Origin: Podocnemis expansa
Taxonomy: Eukaryota > Chordata > Testudines > Podocnemididae
Reading direction: 5' to 3'
Length of the DNA stretch: 64,000 nt
Assembly (NCBI GenBank): GCA_007922195.1
Contig: ML682067.1
Span: 9,274,007 to 9,338,006 of the forward strand
The notes beneath the pieces are model-generated. The model did not search any database. It saw only the letters and a program-made list of their open reading frames with translations, and was not told the DNA's origin. Below, piece by piece: positions 45,388 to 57,639 of this stretch. Every line of letters starts with the position of its first letter. Position 1 is the first letter of the stretch. A program made the translations under genes and the position numbers.

Positions 45388-47325
45388 ATTTACCTGTAAC
45401 TGTAGGTTCTTTGAGAGCTGTAGTCCCTATCTGTATTCCATGGAGAATTTACCCATGCACCATGCATCCAGAACCCAAGAATTTGAAAGAAGTAGTGTCC
45501 ATTGCTCTGAGCCTGCACCATAACTCATTTATGGTTTTGTCCAAGGCGATAAAGGCAGAGAGGACTGATTACTACTCCAGTTCCTTCCACATCACAAATA
45601 AAATGAATCCACAGCTGAAGGAAAGGATGGTGGGAAGTGCCAGAAGTACATAAACCACAGGAGGAAAAGTCAAGTGTGGCTTGATTATGGCAAGTCCTGG
45701 GTAGAAAATTAGAATTCTGTAGGTGCAGAAGGCATGTGGATCTCAGATCCCTTAGGGCCAACAGCTTAATGGGCACCACTGCTTTCTCCTATCACCCCTG
45801 TGTTACTGGTACTGTCACAGGATAGGCCTACCTCACACTCCAGAAGCCCAGCACATTCTATGGGCAGTGGAAGCCCCGCCACCCAAACTCTGTTGGATAT
45901 GCTCCAGATGCTGCCCCAGTGTAAAAGAGAGAAGCATAGCTCATTTGGGGCTGACCAGCAAGAAGAAAGATCACCCTCTGGAAGCTCCTGACCAGGAGCT
46001 GCTTCAGCTGTAGCCTGTGAGCAGGAGCAACCCTGGAGATCTCACTGAGGTGCAGATGCAACCAGGGAACTATTTGGAGACAGACCCCAAGGAGCCCATG
46101 GCTTTTGGAGATCCGTGAGAGAACTACTACAGCTAACTAGGTAGAAAGTAACCCAGGGGCCTAGTAGGGAGAACTAGGGACAGTACAAGAAGTGAGTCAG
46201 CATGTTTCACCTGGATTTCCACTGGCATGGTGCTCCTCCCTACCCCCAGCATCTGTAGGGTCCTGGACTGAGTCTCAGTTGATCAGGAGGGCCTGAGATC
46301 CTCTACCTGGGCACTGTGTCCTCTGTGGACAGCTCTATCTCCTCATTGACTCTGCAGCCACTAGGCCGTGTTGCCTGACCATGGGGCATATACTGACTCT
46401 GTGGCTACCAAGCTGTGCTGTCCTGACAAGGCGCCCCTAGTGGCTCAGTTACTGACTTTGCTATTGACTCTGTGGCCACCAGGCTGTACCACCCTGATGC
46501 AGGGAGTTAAAAAGGATTGTGATGGCACCCTCCTTGCTTATGCCCTTTGTGCTTTCCCCACCGGGGGTGCTAGGGAGGGCTTACCCAGTGACAGGTACAC
46601 ATTTCAGAGCCAGAGCAGAGGACTGTCCAGAAACAGGAATATTCCTTGTTTTAATTGAGTCCAACGCTACGGGCATGGAGGACTTGGTACGAACAGACTT
46701 GGCATCCTAAGTACTTTTTTGGCCCTGCCTATGTGCCTTTGAACTTGTTGTGTCTATGTGGCTAAACTTGTGGAACGCACATCATGTATAGTTTAGAGAA
46801 AGACATAGTGCTGTGCTCTGAGCATGTTCGCTTGCCTAATGAGCCTTGGTATAGGACCTCCAGCAGTGGTAGTTGGAGGTGCACTCCCAGCTTTCTCAGA
46901 CTGATGCACAGTGGTGCTTCCCCAACATGTCCAAATGAACTCATGGAAACATCCATGAGTCACTTCTTGGAGTGGAGAGCCTGCCCTTCTTGTATACAGG
47001 TGGCAAGGACTGGCAGATACTCCACCTGGATGAAATTTAGGTTTTTTCCAGGCAGTAGCAGCACAGTTGGTACTCTTTGCTGACCAAGAACAAATGTGAA
47101 CAGGGGGCAAAGAACTTGAATCCTAGTGACATGCACACACAGGTACTGGATTATGGCCATGTTGGACAAAACTGTGAGGCAAGCAAGGGTGTATGCACCG
47201 CTCTATGGGCACTATTACTTTCAAATTCTCCAGCTCCAGATGCATGGCTCACATGTGTAAACCTCAATGGAACACAATAAGGACTAGCACTCAAAGAAAA
47301 ATGCTGTCAGGGTAACGCTACCATG
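45388..47325. mobile_element. Short DIRS-like non-autonomous element
   Basis: The ends are inverted copies about 75 bp long: ttacctgtaactgtaggttc onward (45390) and, inverted, ...tagtccttattgtgttccat.. ending about 47320. They keep the shared DIRS end style of this window (ttac-c-gta... then ttcttt-agag-gct and a -tattcca- word). The interior has no recombinase or reverse transcriptase. About 1.9 kb. Assignment to DIRS rests on end similarity only. Confidence 0.5.
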
Positions 47326-47394
47326 TACCAAACCCTATCGAGCTATTTTGGCATCTTATCCGGCTATCACCACTGTATCGGAGCACCTCACCAT

Positions 47395-47535
47395 TTTCTG
47401 TGTATTCATCCTCATAACTCCTGTGTGCGGAAGGGAAGGGCTATTGTCCCTCTTTTGCAGATGGGGAATTGTGACATAAAGACTAAGTAATATGAACAAG
47501 GTCACAGAGTAAGTTGCCCTGAAGTCAGTGGTGCT
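47395..47535 (+). repeat. MIR/CORE-SINE-like fragment
   Basis: Reads cctcataactcctgtgtgcg, then tgcagatggggaattgtgac, then aggtcacagagtaagttgcc: the order and words of the MIR body (cctcacaac..., cagatgaggaaactgag, aggtcacacagctag). Old and diverged. Confidence 0.6.
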
Positions 47536-47739
47536 TTTTCATGTCACAGCCTATATTAATGACTGGCACTATCTGTAACTTGCTTTTTGGTGTACACACA
47601 TGGTATACATGGTTTCTTAAAATCTCCTCTCCTATCCTAAACAGATGAAACTGATGCATCAAAGCTCCTAATTCCGGACATATCAATGAACTAGTAACAT
47701 TGGCACAAGGCTATTGATCTGAGGAACACAGAAAAGCTG

Positions 47740-49046
47740 ACCATCACCTCAAAGAATCCATCCTGAAACACTTGGAGGAAAATAGAGTGATCAGGAACAG
47801 TCAGCATGGGTTCACCAAGGGTAAATCATTCCTGACCAAGCTCATCGCCTTCTATGATGAGATGACTGGATTTGTGGATGCAAGAAGAGCCATTGATGTG
47901 ATATACCTCAACTTTAGCAAGGCTTTTGATAGTTTCCCACAGCATTCTCATTGGCAAATTAAGGAAGTATGGGTTGGATGCGTGGACTGTAAAGTGGATA
48001 GAAAATTGGCTAGATCAACGGTTTCAGCATGTAGGAATCAATGGCTCCTTGTCAAGTTGGCAACCAATAACGAGTGGTGTGCCCCAGGGGTCGGTCCTGG
48101 GGCCAGTTCTGTTCAACATCTTCATTAATGATCTGGATGATGGGATAGACTGCACACTTAGTAAGTTTGCGGATGATACCAAACTGGGGGGAACAGTAGA
48201 CACCCTGGAGGGCAGGGACAGGATTCAGGGAGACCTAGACAAATTGGAGCAGTGGGCCAATAGAAATCTCATGAGGTTCAACAAGGACAAGTGCAAAATC
48301 CTGCACTTGGGATGAAAAAACCCCATGTACTGCTACAGGCTGGGAAGTGATCAGCTAAATAGCAGCACTGGCGAAAAGGACCTGGGAGTCATGGTGGATG
48401 GGAAGCTGGATATGAGTCAGCAGTGTGCTCTTGCTGCCAAAAAGGCCAATGGCATACTGGGCTGCATCAGAAGAAGTGTTGCCAGCAGATCGAGGGATGT
48501 GATCGTTCCCCTATATTCTGCACTGGTGAGGCGACATCTGGAATACTGTGTCCAGTTTTGGTCTCCCCACTACAAAAAGGACATGGACAAATTAGAGTCC
48601 AGAGGAGGGCAACAAAAATGATCAAAGGGCTGGAGCACAAGCCCTATGAAGAAAGACTGAAGGAACTAGGCTTATTTAGCTTGTAGAAGAGAAGACTGAG
48701 GGGGGATTTGATAGCAACCTTCAGCTACTTGAAGTGTTGCTCCAAGGAGGATGGAGCTCGACTGTTCTCAGTAGTAACAGAGGACAGAACGAGGAGCAAT
48801 GGTTTTAAGTTACAGCTGGGGAGGTCCAGACTGGATATTAGAAAAAACTTCCTTACTAGGCGAGTGATGAAACATTGGAATAAGCTACCTAGGGAGGTGG
48901 TGGAACCTCCGTTTTTGGAGGTGTTCAAGGCCCAGCTGGACAAAACCCTGGCTGGGATAATCTAGTGGGAGTGGTCCTGCTTTTTTGGCAAGGGGTTGGA
49001 CTAGATGACCTTGTGGGGTCCCTTCCAACCCTATGGTTCTATGATC
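47740..49046 (+). mobile_element. CR1 LINE, 5'-truncated
   Basis: The 3' part of CR1 ORF2 and the 3' UTR. The RT has [29 protein letters not shown] (first catalytic Asp), [30 protein letters not shown] (FADD box), [12 protein letters not shown] and [19 protein letters not shown], then [15 protein letters not shown]. It is broken by a frameshift near 47935 and TGA at 48313-48315, with further frame changes near 48600. It ends with cttccaaccctatggttcta, the CR1 3' terminus that the SINEs copy. Better preserved than the nested CR1 at 30815. Confidence 0.92.
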
Positions 49047-50754
49047 ACCAGAGAACCTCCTTTCAAGAACAAACCAGCACCCTGCGATATTGCTGCTTGA
49101 ACTGCCTCTTTCTACCATTAGTTAAGGAAAGACAGGCCTGTCAACACCAATGACACACCAGCATCCAGAGATGGTATTTGTCTCAGGCATTGGCACAGAG
49201 ATCTCACTTATGGGGAAATATACAGGAAGCCCATCTGAGGCCTGGCCTATGCTACAGTTAGGTCAAGGCAAGGCTAACTCTGTAAGCGTCTACACAATAA
49301 TGTTGCTTCCACCAATTAGTAAGCTGCCCATTACAATGAATTAATAACTTTCACCTCTGTGACAGGCATAAGACCCAAGTCAACATGGTTAGGTCGACAC
49401 AGTGTTTGTGTGGACACTGCATTGCTTGCATTACAGCCTCTTACAGCCTTTCACAGTCTGAGCCCTGGGCAGTGCTGACAGCCTGAAACCCTCTGCTTTA
49501 GGATTCTGAAACGGGTGAGGGTCCCAGAGTTCAGGCTGCAGATAGACAAAGCATGTACACTACAGTTAAACAGCGACACAGCCCAACCCTGTCAGCTGGC
49601 TTGTGACAGGCACAAGTGTCTGTCTGCAGCAAAGAAATCCCCTGCAGACCAGAGAGGGACAACCTTGGAGTCTCTCTTTGCCCCACTCCCCCCAGCACTG
49701 CCAGAGCCCTCGTGGTTCCTAGGTGGCTTGGGTCCACAAATGCCTTGTTAGTTAGGGGCCTGACCAAGGCATATGAGAACAGGGTGTCTAGGACCAGATT
49801 AGAAGTAGCAGCAGGCCATACATACCAAGACAAATGCATTCTTCACCCCTTATCTGCACAACTGCCACTATCTCTTGATTTGCTGAAATCTTTACTTTTA
49901 GTACCCAGCTTCTGTATTTCTTTACATCAACAACAAAAAGCAAAGACTGAGGAATTGTGTAACTTGCATCTTTAGAGAAGGAAAGTGACTTACCTATGAT
50001 TTTGTTTCTTTTAAGATCTCACCTTATGGGACTCTCAGGTTTTGGTCCCCTTATGTCAGGAAACAGGATTGCTTTTAGTCTACATATATAAAGTGAAAAA
50101 ATTGCAAGATACTAGAAATAAACTTGTGGCAAGACCACAAAAAAGACAGCAGAATCTCAAACTCAACATGAATTATTGATGTAATAGTCCCATTTTCACA
50201 CATGACACACATTATTACTTTTCTAGTCATTTCAGTAGAAAAGCTATGACAAAAAATGATAATCATTTAGGTTTGTTGTATTCTTGAAATGATTGGTGAT
50301 AGTCCATCAAGATTAGCCATTAAGTCTCACGACTTACCCCCTTAAAAAGAATAAATTAGTTCAAAATATCCCACTTAAAACTCTGCTCTTTTTATTTAAC
50401 CGGTCAACAGGAATAGCCTTCAGCTTTCAGGTCCCTAGACTGGTCATCACTGACAGCATTGAGCAGGTCACTGGGTATGGTGTGGAATGCACAGGAAGAC
50501 AGATGGTCACTGTACAGATTTTGTGACTGGAAGGGGCTGTCCAGAACCATCTGCCCAGAAGAAGAGTCTGGTCACCATGACAATGTAAGTGGAAATGGGC
50601 TGATGACTGAAAAAAACATTCCTGCAATGTGACTGGATGATGCTCAGGACTAAACACAGATGGAATGAACCAACATCCTTTGACAGTATGTAGGTACTGT
50701 ACCATTTTGATCCCACATTGCAACAGCACCTAACACCAATAATTTACTGATTTA
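49047..50754. other. No gene seen
   Basis: 49235-49600 has words such as ggtcaaggcaaggctaact and gtcgacacagtgtttgtgtg that suggest a decayed DNA-transposon MITE, but ends were not fixed. The remainder is AT-rich and unassigned. Confidence 0.4.
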
Positions 50755-50930
50755 TTTTCACAACACTCCTTTGAGACAGGGCAATTCAGTCATCACCATT
50801 TTACAGTGAGCAGACAGACATGAAGTGATTAGTCCAGAATCACACAGGAAGTCTTTGGCAGCACCAAAAAGTGAACCCAGCTCCGAGTCCTGGTTCAGTT
50901 CCTTAATTCCAAGACCATTCTTCTTCCTCC
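50755..50930 (+). repeat. MIR/CORE-SINE fragment
   Basis: Reads cacaacactcctttgagaca, then ccattttacagtgagcagac, aatcacacaggaagtctttg and gtgaacccagctccgagtcc. This matches the MIR order (cctcacaac, ccattttacagatgagg, aggtcacacagctagtaag, gaacccaggtctcctgactc). Plus orientation. Confidence 0.75.
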
Positions 50931-52746
50931 TGTTACTAAATCACACAGAACCACATACTAACAAAATCAAGAAGTTCATAATAATCACTACAGCAACTGG
51001 AAAAACAGAGGAAAACTAAGTGATGTTGTCCACATAAAATTATTTGGATCCAGTACTGATTTGATCCCAAATTGTGGGCAAGCTGTTTATTGCTGTGTCA
51101 TCACAGTTCTGGCTTTATACAATTCAAGAAGAAAGCAATGGGCAATTCATTAGAAAGAAGGCTTTAGTAGAAATGAAAGAAAAAAATGCTGATTCAAGGC
51201 TTGTCAGTTGTGACTTACTTTCTTCTCCTTGGAGAAGATGCTGCAATACTGCTGACCTGGCCTTAGTGGAACACAGGTCAGTAACAGCAGGCAGGTCTTT
51301 ATCACAGAGCTGATGACTTACAAGCCCTAGGAAAAAGTAAAAGGGTAACTAAAGAGGCACAATACTTCCATAAATGAAAAAAATTTTACTGTAATCTAGT
51401 TAATATAATTAGAAACATTCATGGCAAACAAACAATCAGAGAAATCTGAAATATCTAAATCTGGTAAGTATCAAGGACTTATTTATTTTTAAAAGGGACA
51501 ATAGTTTTGTTCCAAAAGCAGAGAGCTGACAAAAAATTTTATGAAAGTACATGTGTCAATTAAAACAAAATTTTATTAAAATAAAATGATTGTATTCTTA
51601 CTCTTATCCTGCTAGTGCTTTTATTAGCTATCAAAGACCTAAGATAAGTTAGAGCTCCTCCAAAAGTAAACTGACGTGGATCCAAAGCCATGAATAACAA
51701 TTTTTCAGGAAAGAGAAATTCTCGAAGACGAAGGGCCTGACCCAAGCTTCATTAAGTCATCAGGAGTCCCTCCACTGAGTTTACTGACCATTAGATCAAA
51801 CGCTATGTAGCTTCCAACAAAAACAATACACATATGATTTTTCAAAAGATAAAATTTGATCCCTATTAGTTTCTGTATGAAAATATACAATAATATGAAA
51901 TACAGAAATGAACAGATTATCCACCAAACTGGACTTTGTGAAACTGGGTTTACTCCTGAAATCTTGGAGCTGATGGGAATAAATGATAACTCCATGGCAT
52001 CAGATCCATCCCAAACTCCTATTTTTATACTCCCAAACCACCAGCAACCACAATAAGACCGAAAACAAAGAACAGATAAAGAGTTGGACTCACTATACAG
52101 CAACATATATATTTGCACCGCTAAGATAACTGTAAATTTCTTCATTTTTCAGTATGTACATTTGATACCGTTTATTGTCATAAACAATTGTCACCATATT
52201 TAATGATAACATAAACATAACACAAAAACTTTAGCTTCACAGTTCAGAATCATATACATCACAACTTTAAAACATGTTTCCCTTAATACTCACTAAGTGC
52301 ATGGCCAAACAATGATCAAAGGCCATATGTCCTTCAAAAAGGGATATTAAGTAGTCAATTGTAAAGTAAATTGTTCCATTCACTGGAAAAGACATTTAAT
52401 AGAAGCGAAGAAATGACAGATGGAAAAGCTTCATTTAGTTTATTTTGTCTTTACCAGTCATAAAACAGGATTGTTTCCTGTAACAGACACAAAATCTTTG
52501 TGCAGTCTACTTTTAAAGTGACAAGTAATAGAATTTCTACCTCTCCCACTATTTAAATAGTCTAGTTTTTCCATTGCTTACATTTATCACATTAATTCTT
52601 GCTAAATCTCCTTGGACCACTCAAACAATTAGTCTATCTCTGAGAACTACAGCACAGGTTCCATAATCATTTAGTAGAAAAACAGCTAGCTAGCTAGATG
52701 ATAGATATTTCAGGTTTTACTTTTTTCCATGCAAATAAGTCAAATT
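50931..52746. other. AT-rich, mostly unique; one hydrophobic open frame
   Basis: No gene is established. A minus-strand open frame at 51705-52145 (146 codons) contains two hydrophobic stretches (IICSFLYFILLYIFIQ, then CIVFVGSYIAFDLMV). No splice sites or homologue were recognised. See findings. Confidence 0.4.
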
Positions 52747-52865
52747 GAATCATAGGGTTGGAAGGGACCTTGTGAGACCAAGTCTAACCCCCTTGAGCTT
52801 GAACCCAGGACCTTCTACATATTAAGCACAGGGGCTAGCCACTACACTATTTGCAGCTCATAACA
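52747..52865 (-). repeat. Pol III SINE with CR1-type tail, minus strand
   Basis: Read on the minus strand: tagtggctagcccctgtgct (A-box side), ggtcctgggttcaagctcaa (B box ggttcaagctc), ggttagacttggtctcacaa, and the CR1-like end ggtcccttccaaccctatga. Same family as 36262-36375 but with a better A-box half. Confidence 0.8.
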
Positions 52866-53594
52866 ACTCTTTAATTATTTTTGTAAACAAGTTCACAATC
52901 CATCAGTTAATAACTAACAAATCACAGACCCCAAAAGAAACGTGTCCATTTTCCAGATAGTTGCATTAATTTCCAGAGAGTCATTTATTAATACTGCTTT
53001 CTCATTAGGTCCAGGTTCCATTCTTTCTGAGGTTAATGGCAGAACTCCCTAAGGTTGTTTCAACAACAGCAGGGTTTATAATCATATTTGTTCAGGAGTG
53101 CAACTCCACCAATGGTAGCCACAGCGTGTAGTGTAAACAGGGCTTATGGTGCTAAACCAGCTATCTAATGCTATTCTCATGGTTTATACAAATTATGTTA
53201 AACGCTGTAGGACCTGATCCTACTTATGTTGAAGTCCTTGGTCTTGTCTACTATAGCAAATGTCACATTCTTAAATTCTCCAGCAGTGCAGAGTCACTGT
53301 CGAATGGTGCAGACAAGGTCCGGTGCTTCTACTTCTGTGATTCTGTGATTCATTGCACAAAGCAATGAAAAGGAAGTTGTTTAAAATTTATTATATAAAA
53401 TGTACTGCACTCAAGTACTTTTACATAGATTTCAAGAAAGGATTTCAGGGACAGAAAGTTACATATTGCATAGCATAAAACCATCCTTTCCCCTCCTCAA
53501 AAACCCATTGCTTTCCACAGGCTCACTAACAAAGACCCACACTTCCTGTCTAACCTAATAAAATATATTTTTTAAAAAGAATTCTCAGCCTTTT
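52866..53594. other. No gene seen
   Basis: AT-rich. A short ttctgtgattctgtgattc word at 53331-53349 resembles a CR1 tail, but no body precedes it. Confidence 0.4.
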
Positions 53595-53939
53595 AAAAAA
53601 AGTTACTCATCCTGTGCAGTAGCTATGTTCCTCTGATATGTGTCCCCCTATGGGTACTCCACTGTTGGTGCATCTGTATTCCCCCACTACTGAGGGAAGA
53701 ACTCTGGTAGCAGAGTTCATTGCATCCACACTGGCACTGTCTCTTATGCTGTGTGAGCATGGGCTACAAATCCTCAGTCTCTTCTCTATTGCAAAGCCAT
53801 AACAAGAACTCCAAAGCAGAAGAAAGGATGGTACATAGTGGAGCACCCATAAGGAAACACATCTTGAGAAAATGTTGTTTCTGCACAAGATGAATATTCT
53901 TTTTGAGTAGTGTTCTTCTGGATGATCCACTGCAGGTGA

Positions 53940-54964
53940 CTACTGAGCAATATCCTTTTAGGAAGACTGTGGCTTTGGAGTTGTTAGTCAAAAGTTGATA
54001 GTACTGTGGAGTCAAAGATGGCATCAGAGGCTTAGTCTCTAGTAATTAGGTAGCATTTCATGAAGGTATGGACTGATATCCATGTTGCTGCTCTACAGGT
54101 CTCTGAGATTGGGATATCTTTAAGGAACACGACAGATAAGATTGATCTCATGGAATGAGTACAGATTGAGTCCAAAGAGATCAAATTACAGATCTGGTAG
54201 CATTCTGTAATGCAGTTTGAGAGCCACTTGGGCAGCCTTTGGGCTGATATAGCTGTCTTTAGAACTTTCTGCAATGAAAAGGAATAGTTTAGAGGATTTC
54301 AGGAGGGTTTTGTCCTATCTAGGTACAATGCCATGACCCTCCTGACATTTAGCATATGCAGAATAGCCTCAATATTATCTCAGTAAGGCTTACAGTAAAA
54401 GGCTGGAAGATGGATGGACTGGTTTATGTGGAATGGTGAGGCAGCCTTAGGAATGAACTTCAGCAGAGGTCTAAGTGTGACCTTATCTGGGAAGAACATT
54501 GTATATGGGGGATGTGCCAACAGGGCTGTTTTTTCTCTATTTCTCCTAGCTGAGTTAATTGCAATTAAGAAAACTGCATTCGTTAATAGATTTGATTGTG
54601 AACTAGTGGTCACAGGTTCAAAAGGGGATTCCATGAGCCTTTTAAGTGCCAGATGCAAGTCCCACAAGGGGGCAGGAAGGCAAGGTTGTGGGAAGAGGTT
54701 TGTTACTCTGTTTAAGAATCTGTTAGTGATTGGGAGCAACACAATTAAGTGCCCTTCCATAGGTTGGTAAAACATTGTAATGTAAACTTTGAGGGAACTC
54801 AGTGATAACCCTGATTTCTTATGAGTCAGGGCATTGTCAAGGCTGTGAGGGACAGATACTGAGACCAGAAAGATTTGCTTGGATTGGTAGTAAGCTGGAC
54901 CATTTCTGAAGGTAAGTGCAGCACATGGAGTGCTTTCTGCTGTATGGCAGCACATCCTGTACAC
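53940..54964 (-). pseudogene. DIRS copy 4 tyrosine recombinase, broken
   Basis: Two open parts. 54964-54380 reads VYITMFYQPMEGHLIVL, LWDLHLALKRLMESPFEPVT, INSARRNREKTALLAHPPYT and PFHINQSIHLPAFY. After a frame break near 54375, 54274-54032 reads THSMRSIL (the His-x-x-Arg pair) and TFMKCYLI with the nucleophile Tyr. The first catalytic Arg (SARR) is kept here, unlike copy 1. The domain order and spacing match copy 1, but the frame break and stops rule out function. Confidence 0.82.
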
Positions 54965-55523
54965 CTTTTGAACATGCCGATTCTAAATGTTGGAACTACG
55001 TAATAGACAAGACATGAGGCAGAGGGTTCTCCAGTTGGGATGCATAGTATAAGTCTTATCCTGACAGAGAAGATACAGCATGACCAAAAAGGAGACTGGT
55101 GAGCACATTGTGAGCCGCATGAGGTAAGGATACCGGGTTTGTCTCAGCCAGGTGGGGGCATTGAGGATTACATAAATTCTGTCCTTTTTTTTTAATCTTT
55201 AAGATGATCTTGAGTAGGAGAGAAAATTCAGGAGAGGTAAAGAAAGTCCTTGTTCCTGGGGATAAAAGAAGAAACAAGGAGCATGCATGAATTCCCACTT
55301 TGGAGTTGTATTGCTTGCACTTCCTGTTCTGGTGAGTGGTGAATAGGTCTATGGATAGTGTTCTCCAACATGCAAATACATTACAGAGTACTGCAGGGAA
55401 CATCTATTTGTGGCTGTGTGGGAATTTGCAGGTAAGACTGTCTGTTATTGAGTTCTATGTGCCTGGGAGATAAGCTGCAGATAGGTTGATATTGTGAATG
55501 AATGAGAGATCAGTTCCAAAGCT

Positions 55524-56500
55524 TCATCGTTTCTGAGCCGAGGGAGGGCAATCTGGCTTCCCCTTTGTCAGGTGATATAATACAAGCAAGCTGTGTCTTC
55601 TAAAAAGATCTTTATGAAAGATCCTGCTATGTGCAGTGGGAAATGAGTGCAGATGTTCCTGACCACTCACAATATGAGAAAATTGATATGTAAGGTGTCT
55701 CTGAAGGTAACCATCTTCCTTATATTTACAAGTTGTTTGGTTGTGCACCCCATCCCATAAGTGATATGCTGGTACTGAGGACTCAATGTTGTCAATGTTG
55801 GCCAGGTTCCTCCACCAGTTCAGGCCCTGGAGGGCAGTAACTTTTGAAGAATGGCTCTTTTCAGTTGGCACACCAAACCAAACCATACGTGGAAGCACTA
55901 CATTCAAATGGAGGCAAAGTCTGGTTGACATCTGCAGGGTACACTCAACTGTGTCTGTAAGTGATACCAAGAATAGGAACCTGTCCTGAGGAACAGGTCT
56001 AGCTTCGGTCTATGGAGCATCCAGGTCAGTGCTTATGAATTCCAGATGTTGGATGGGTGTAAGGGTTTACCTCTGGTTTGCAGGCTTAGCTCTGTGATCT
56101 GGCACATAATATGCTCAGTGGCTCAACAACCCTGCTGTCAACTAGGTCCTCAAGAGGCAATTGTCTATGTAGGGATAGATCATAATCTCTAGAGAGTGTA
56201 GGTGAGCAGCTACTACTGAGAGGACTTTGGAGACCACTTGCAGGGCTGAAGACAGTCCAGAGGTCTGGACTGTGTACTGGTAATGATTGTTTCCTGGGGG
56301 GAACCTTACAAAGTGTTTGTGAGCCAGTAACATTTCAATGTGGAAATAGGCATCCTGTAGGTCAAGGGCTCAAAACCAGTCTCCCTGCTCCAATGAATGA
56401 ATGATCATCCACAAGGTAACCATCTTGAATTTCAGAGCTTTGATAAACTTGTTGAAAACTCAGAAGGTCTAAGATAGGTCTCCAACCTCCTTTTCTTTTC
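55524..56500 (-). pseudogene. DIRS copy 4 reverse transcriptase and RNase H remnants
   Basis: Minus-strand fragment 56333-56142 reads LQVVSKVLSVVAAHLHS and IYPYIDNCLLRT. This is the YxDD region with the second Asp changed to Asn (codon 56160-56162). Upstream RT motifs and RNase H are only faintly visible in other frames, for example a hint of a VPTEKSHSSKVTAL frame at 55524-55970. Too decayed to model. Confidence 0.6.
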
Positions 56501-57639
56501 CATATTAGGAAATACTGAGAACAGAACTCTTTGCCTTGCAGACATTGAGGTACTAGTTCTATGACTCCTAACTACAGAAGATGGTCTATCTCTTGATGAA
56601 GCAACTCTCAAAAGAAAGATCCCTGGAAAGGGATGGATGAGGGTGTTGTGGAGGAGTAGGGAAGTGAAGTGGATGGAGAAACTGAAATAAATGATTTCTA
56701 GGACCTATTGGTTCATAGCTTTGCACTCTCAAGCACTGCATAATGCTACTAGGCTGTGACCAAATGGGGCAGATGGCAGTTGGAAGAGGTTTTTAGGCAC
56801 TTCAACCTGTCTATCAAAAGTGTTTCCGTATGTTGCTGGGTAAAGGTCTGGGCCCCAGACAGCTTGCATCTAGAAAATTTGTTTCTCTTTCTCTGCAGCT
56901 CATAACTGCACTGAGGCATAAATTGGGAAGAATATGGTCTCTGAAGGTATTGACCACTAAACCTTCTCTTTTGTTCCAGATTGTAGATACCCAGAGACCT
57001 GAGAGTTGCCCTGGAGTCCTTCTGAGAACAGAGTGAAACATCTGTTTTCTCTGCAAAGAGGCTAAAACTTTCAAAGGGAATGTGCTCATCTGGTTTTCCT
57101 CAGAAATCCAAAGAGGTGGAAGAGCCACAATGTTTCCCTCATCACAATCATTGTGGAGATGGTACTAGCTCCTTGGATTCCTCATCAAGGGCTAATTATA
57201 GTCCTGTCTTTGCCACCAACTGTTGCTCTGGAATGATGACCTTGAAAGCATCACAAGAGGCTTCTGGGAATTTCTCAGTAAATCATTGACTGTATTACAA
57301 TTTGTAATAATTGGTATAGATGTACTTGGTAGTAATGCCTGGTAGTTGGCAACAATAAACTGCAGGGAGGCTGACGAGTAGGCCCTCCTGCCGAAAAACT
57401 CTAGTTGCTTCTAGTCCCTGTTATATGTTGTATTTTTGAGGGCTGTTGGTGACCCCAGAAGTTGACCACATCCACCATGATGGAGCTGGGGGGGTGGGTA
57501 GGTAAACAGGAATTTCAAGTTCTTGGTGGGGATATAATATTTTTTAACTGCCTGCTTGCAGATTGTGTCTATCGAAGCTGGGGTTTGTCATACTACCTTG
57601 GCTGGATCCAGGATGGCCTGATTCACTGACAGAGCAATT

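Noticed and set aside
44976..45653. 225-codon plus-strand frame
   Set aside because: Crosses a 19-G run and runs into a DIRS-like end; no domain and no conservation signal.
53331..53349. Third SINE or CR1 tail
   Set aside because: Only a repeated ttctgtgattctg word; no SINE or CR1 body precedes it.
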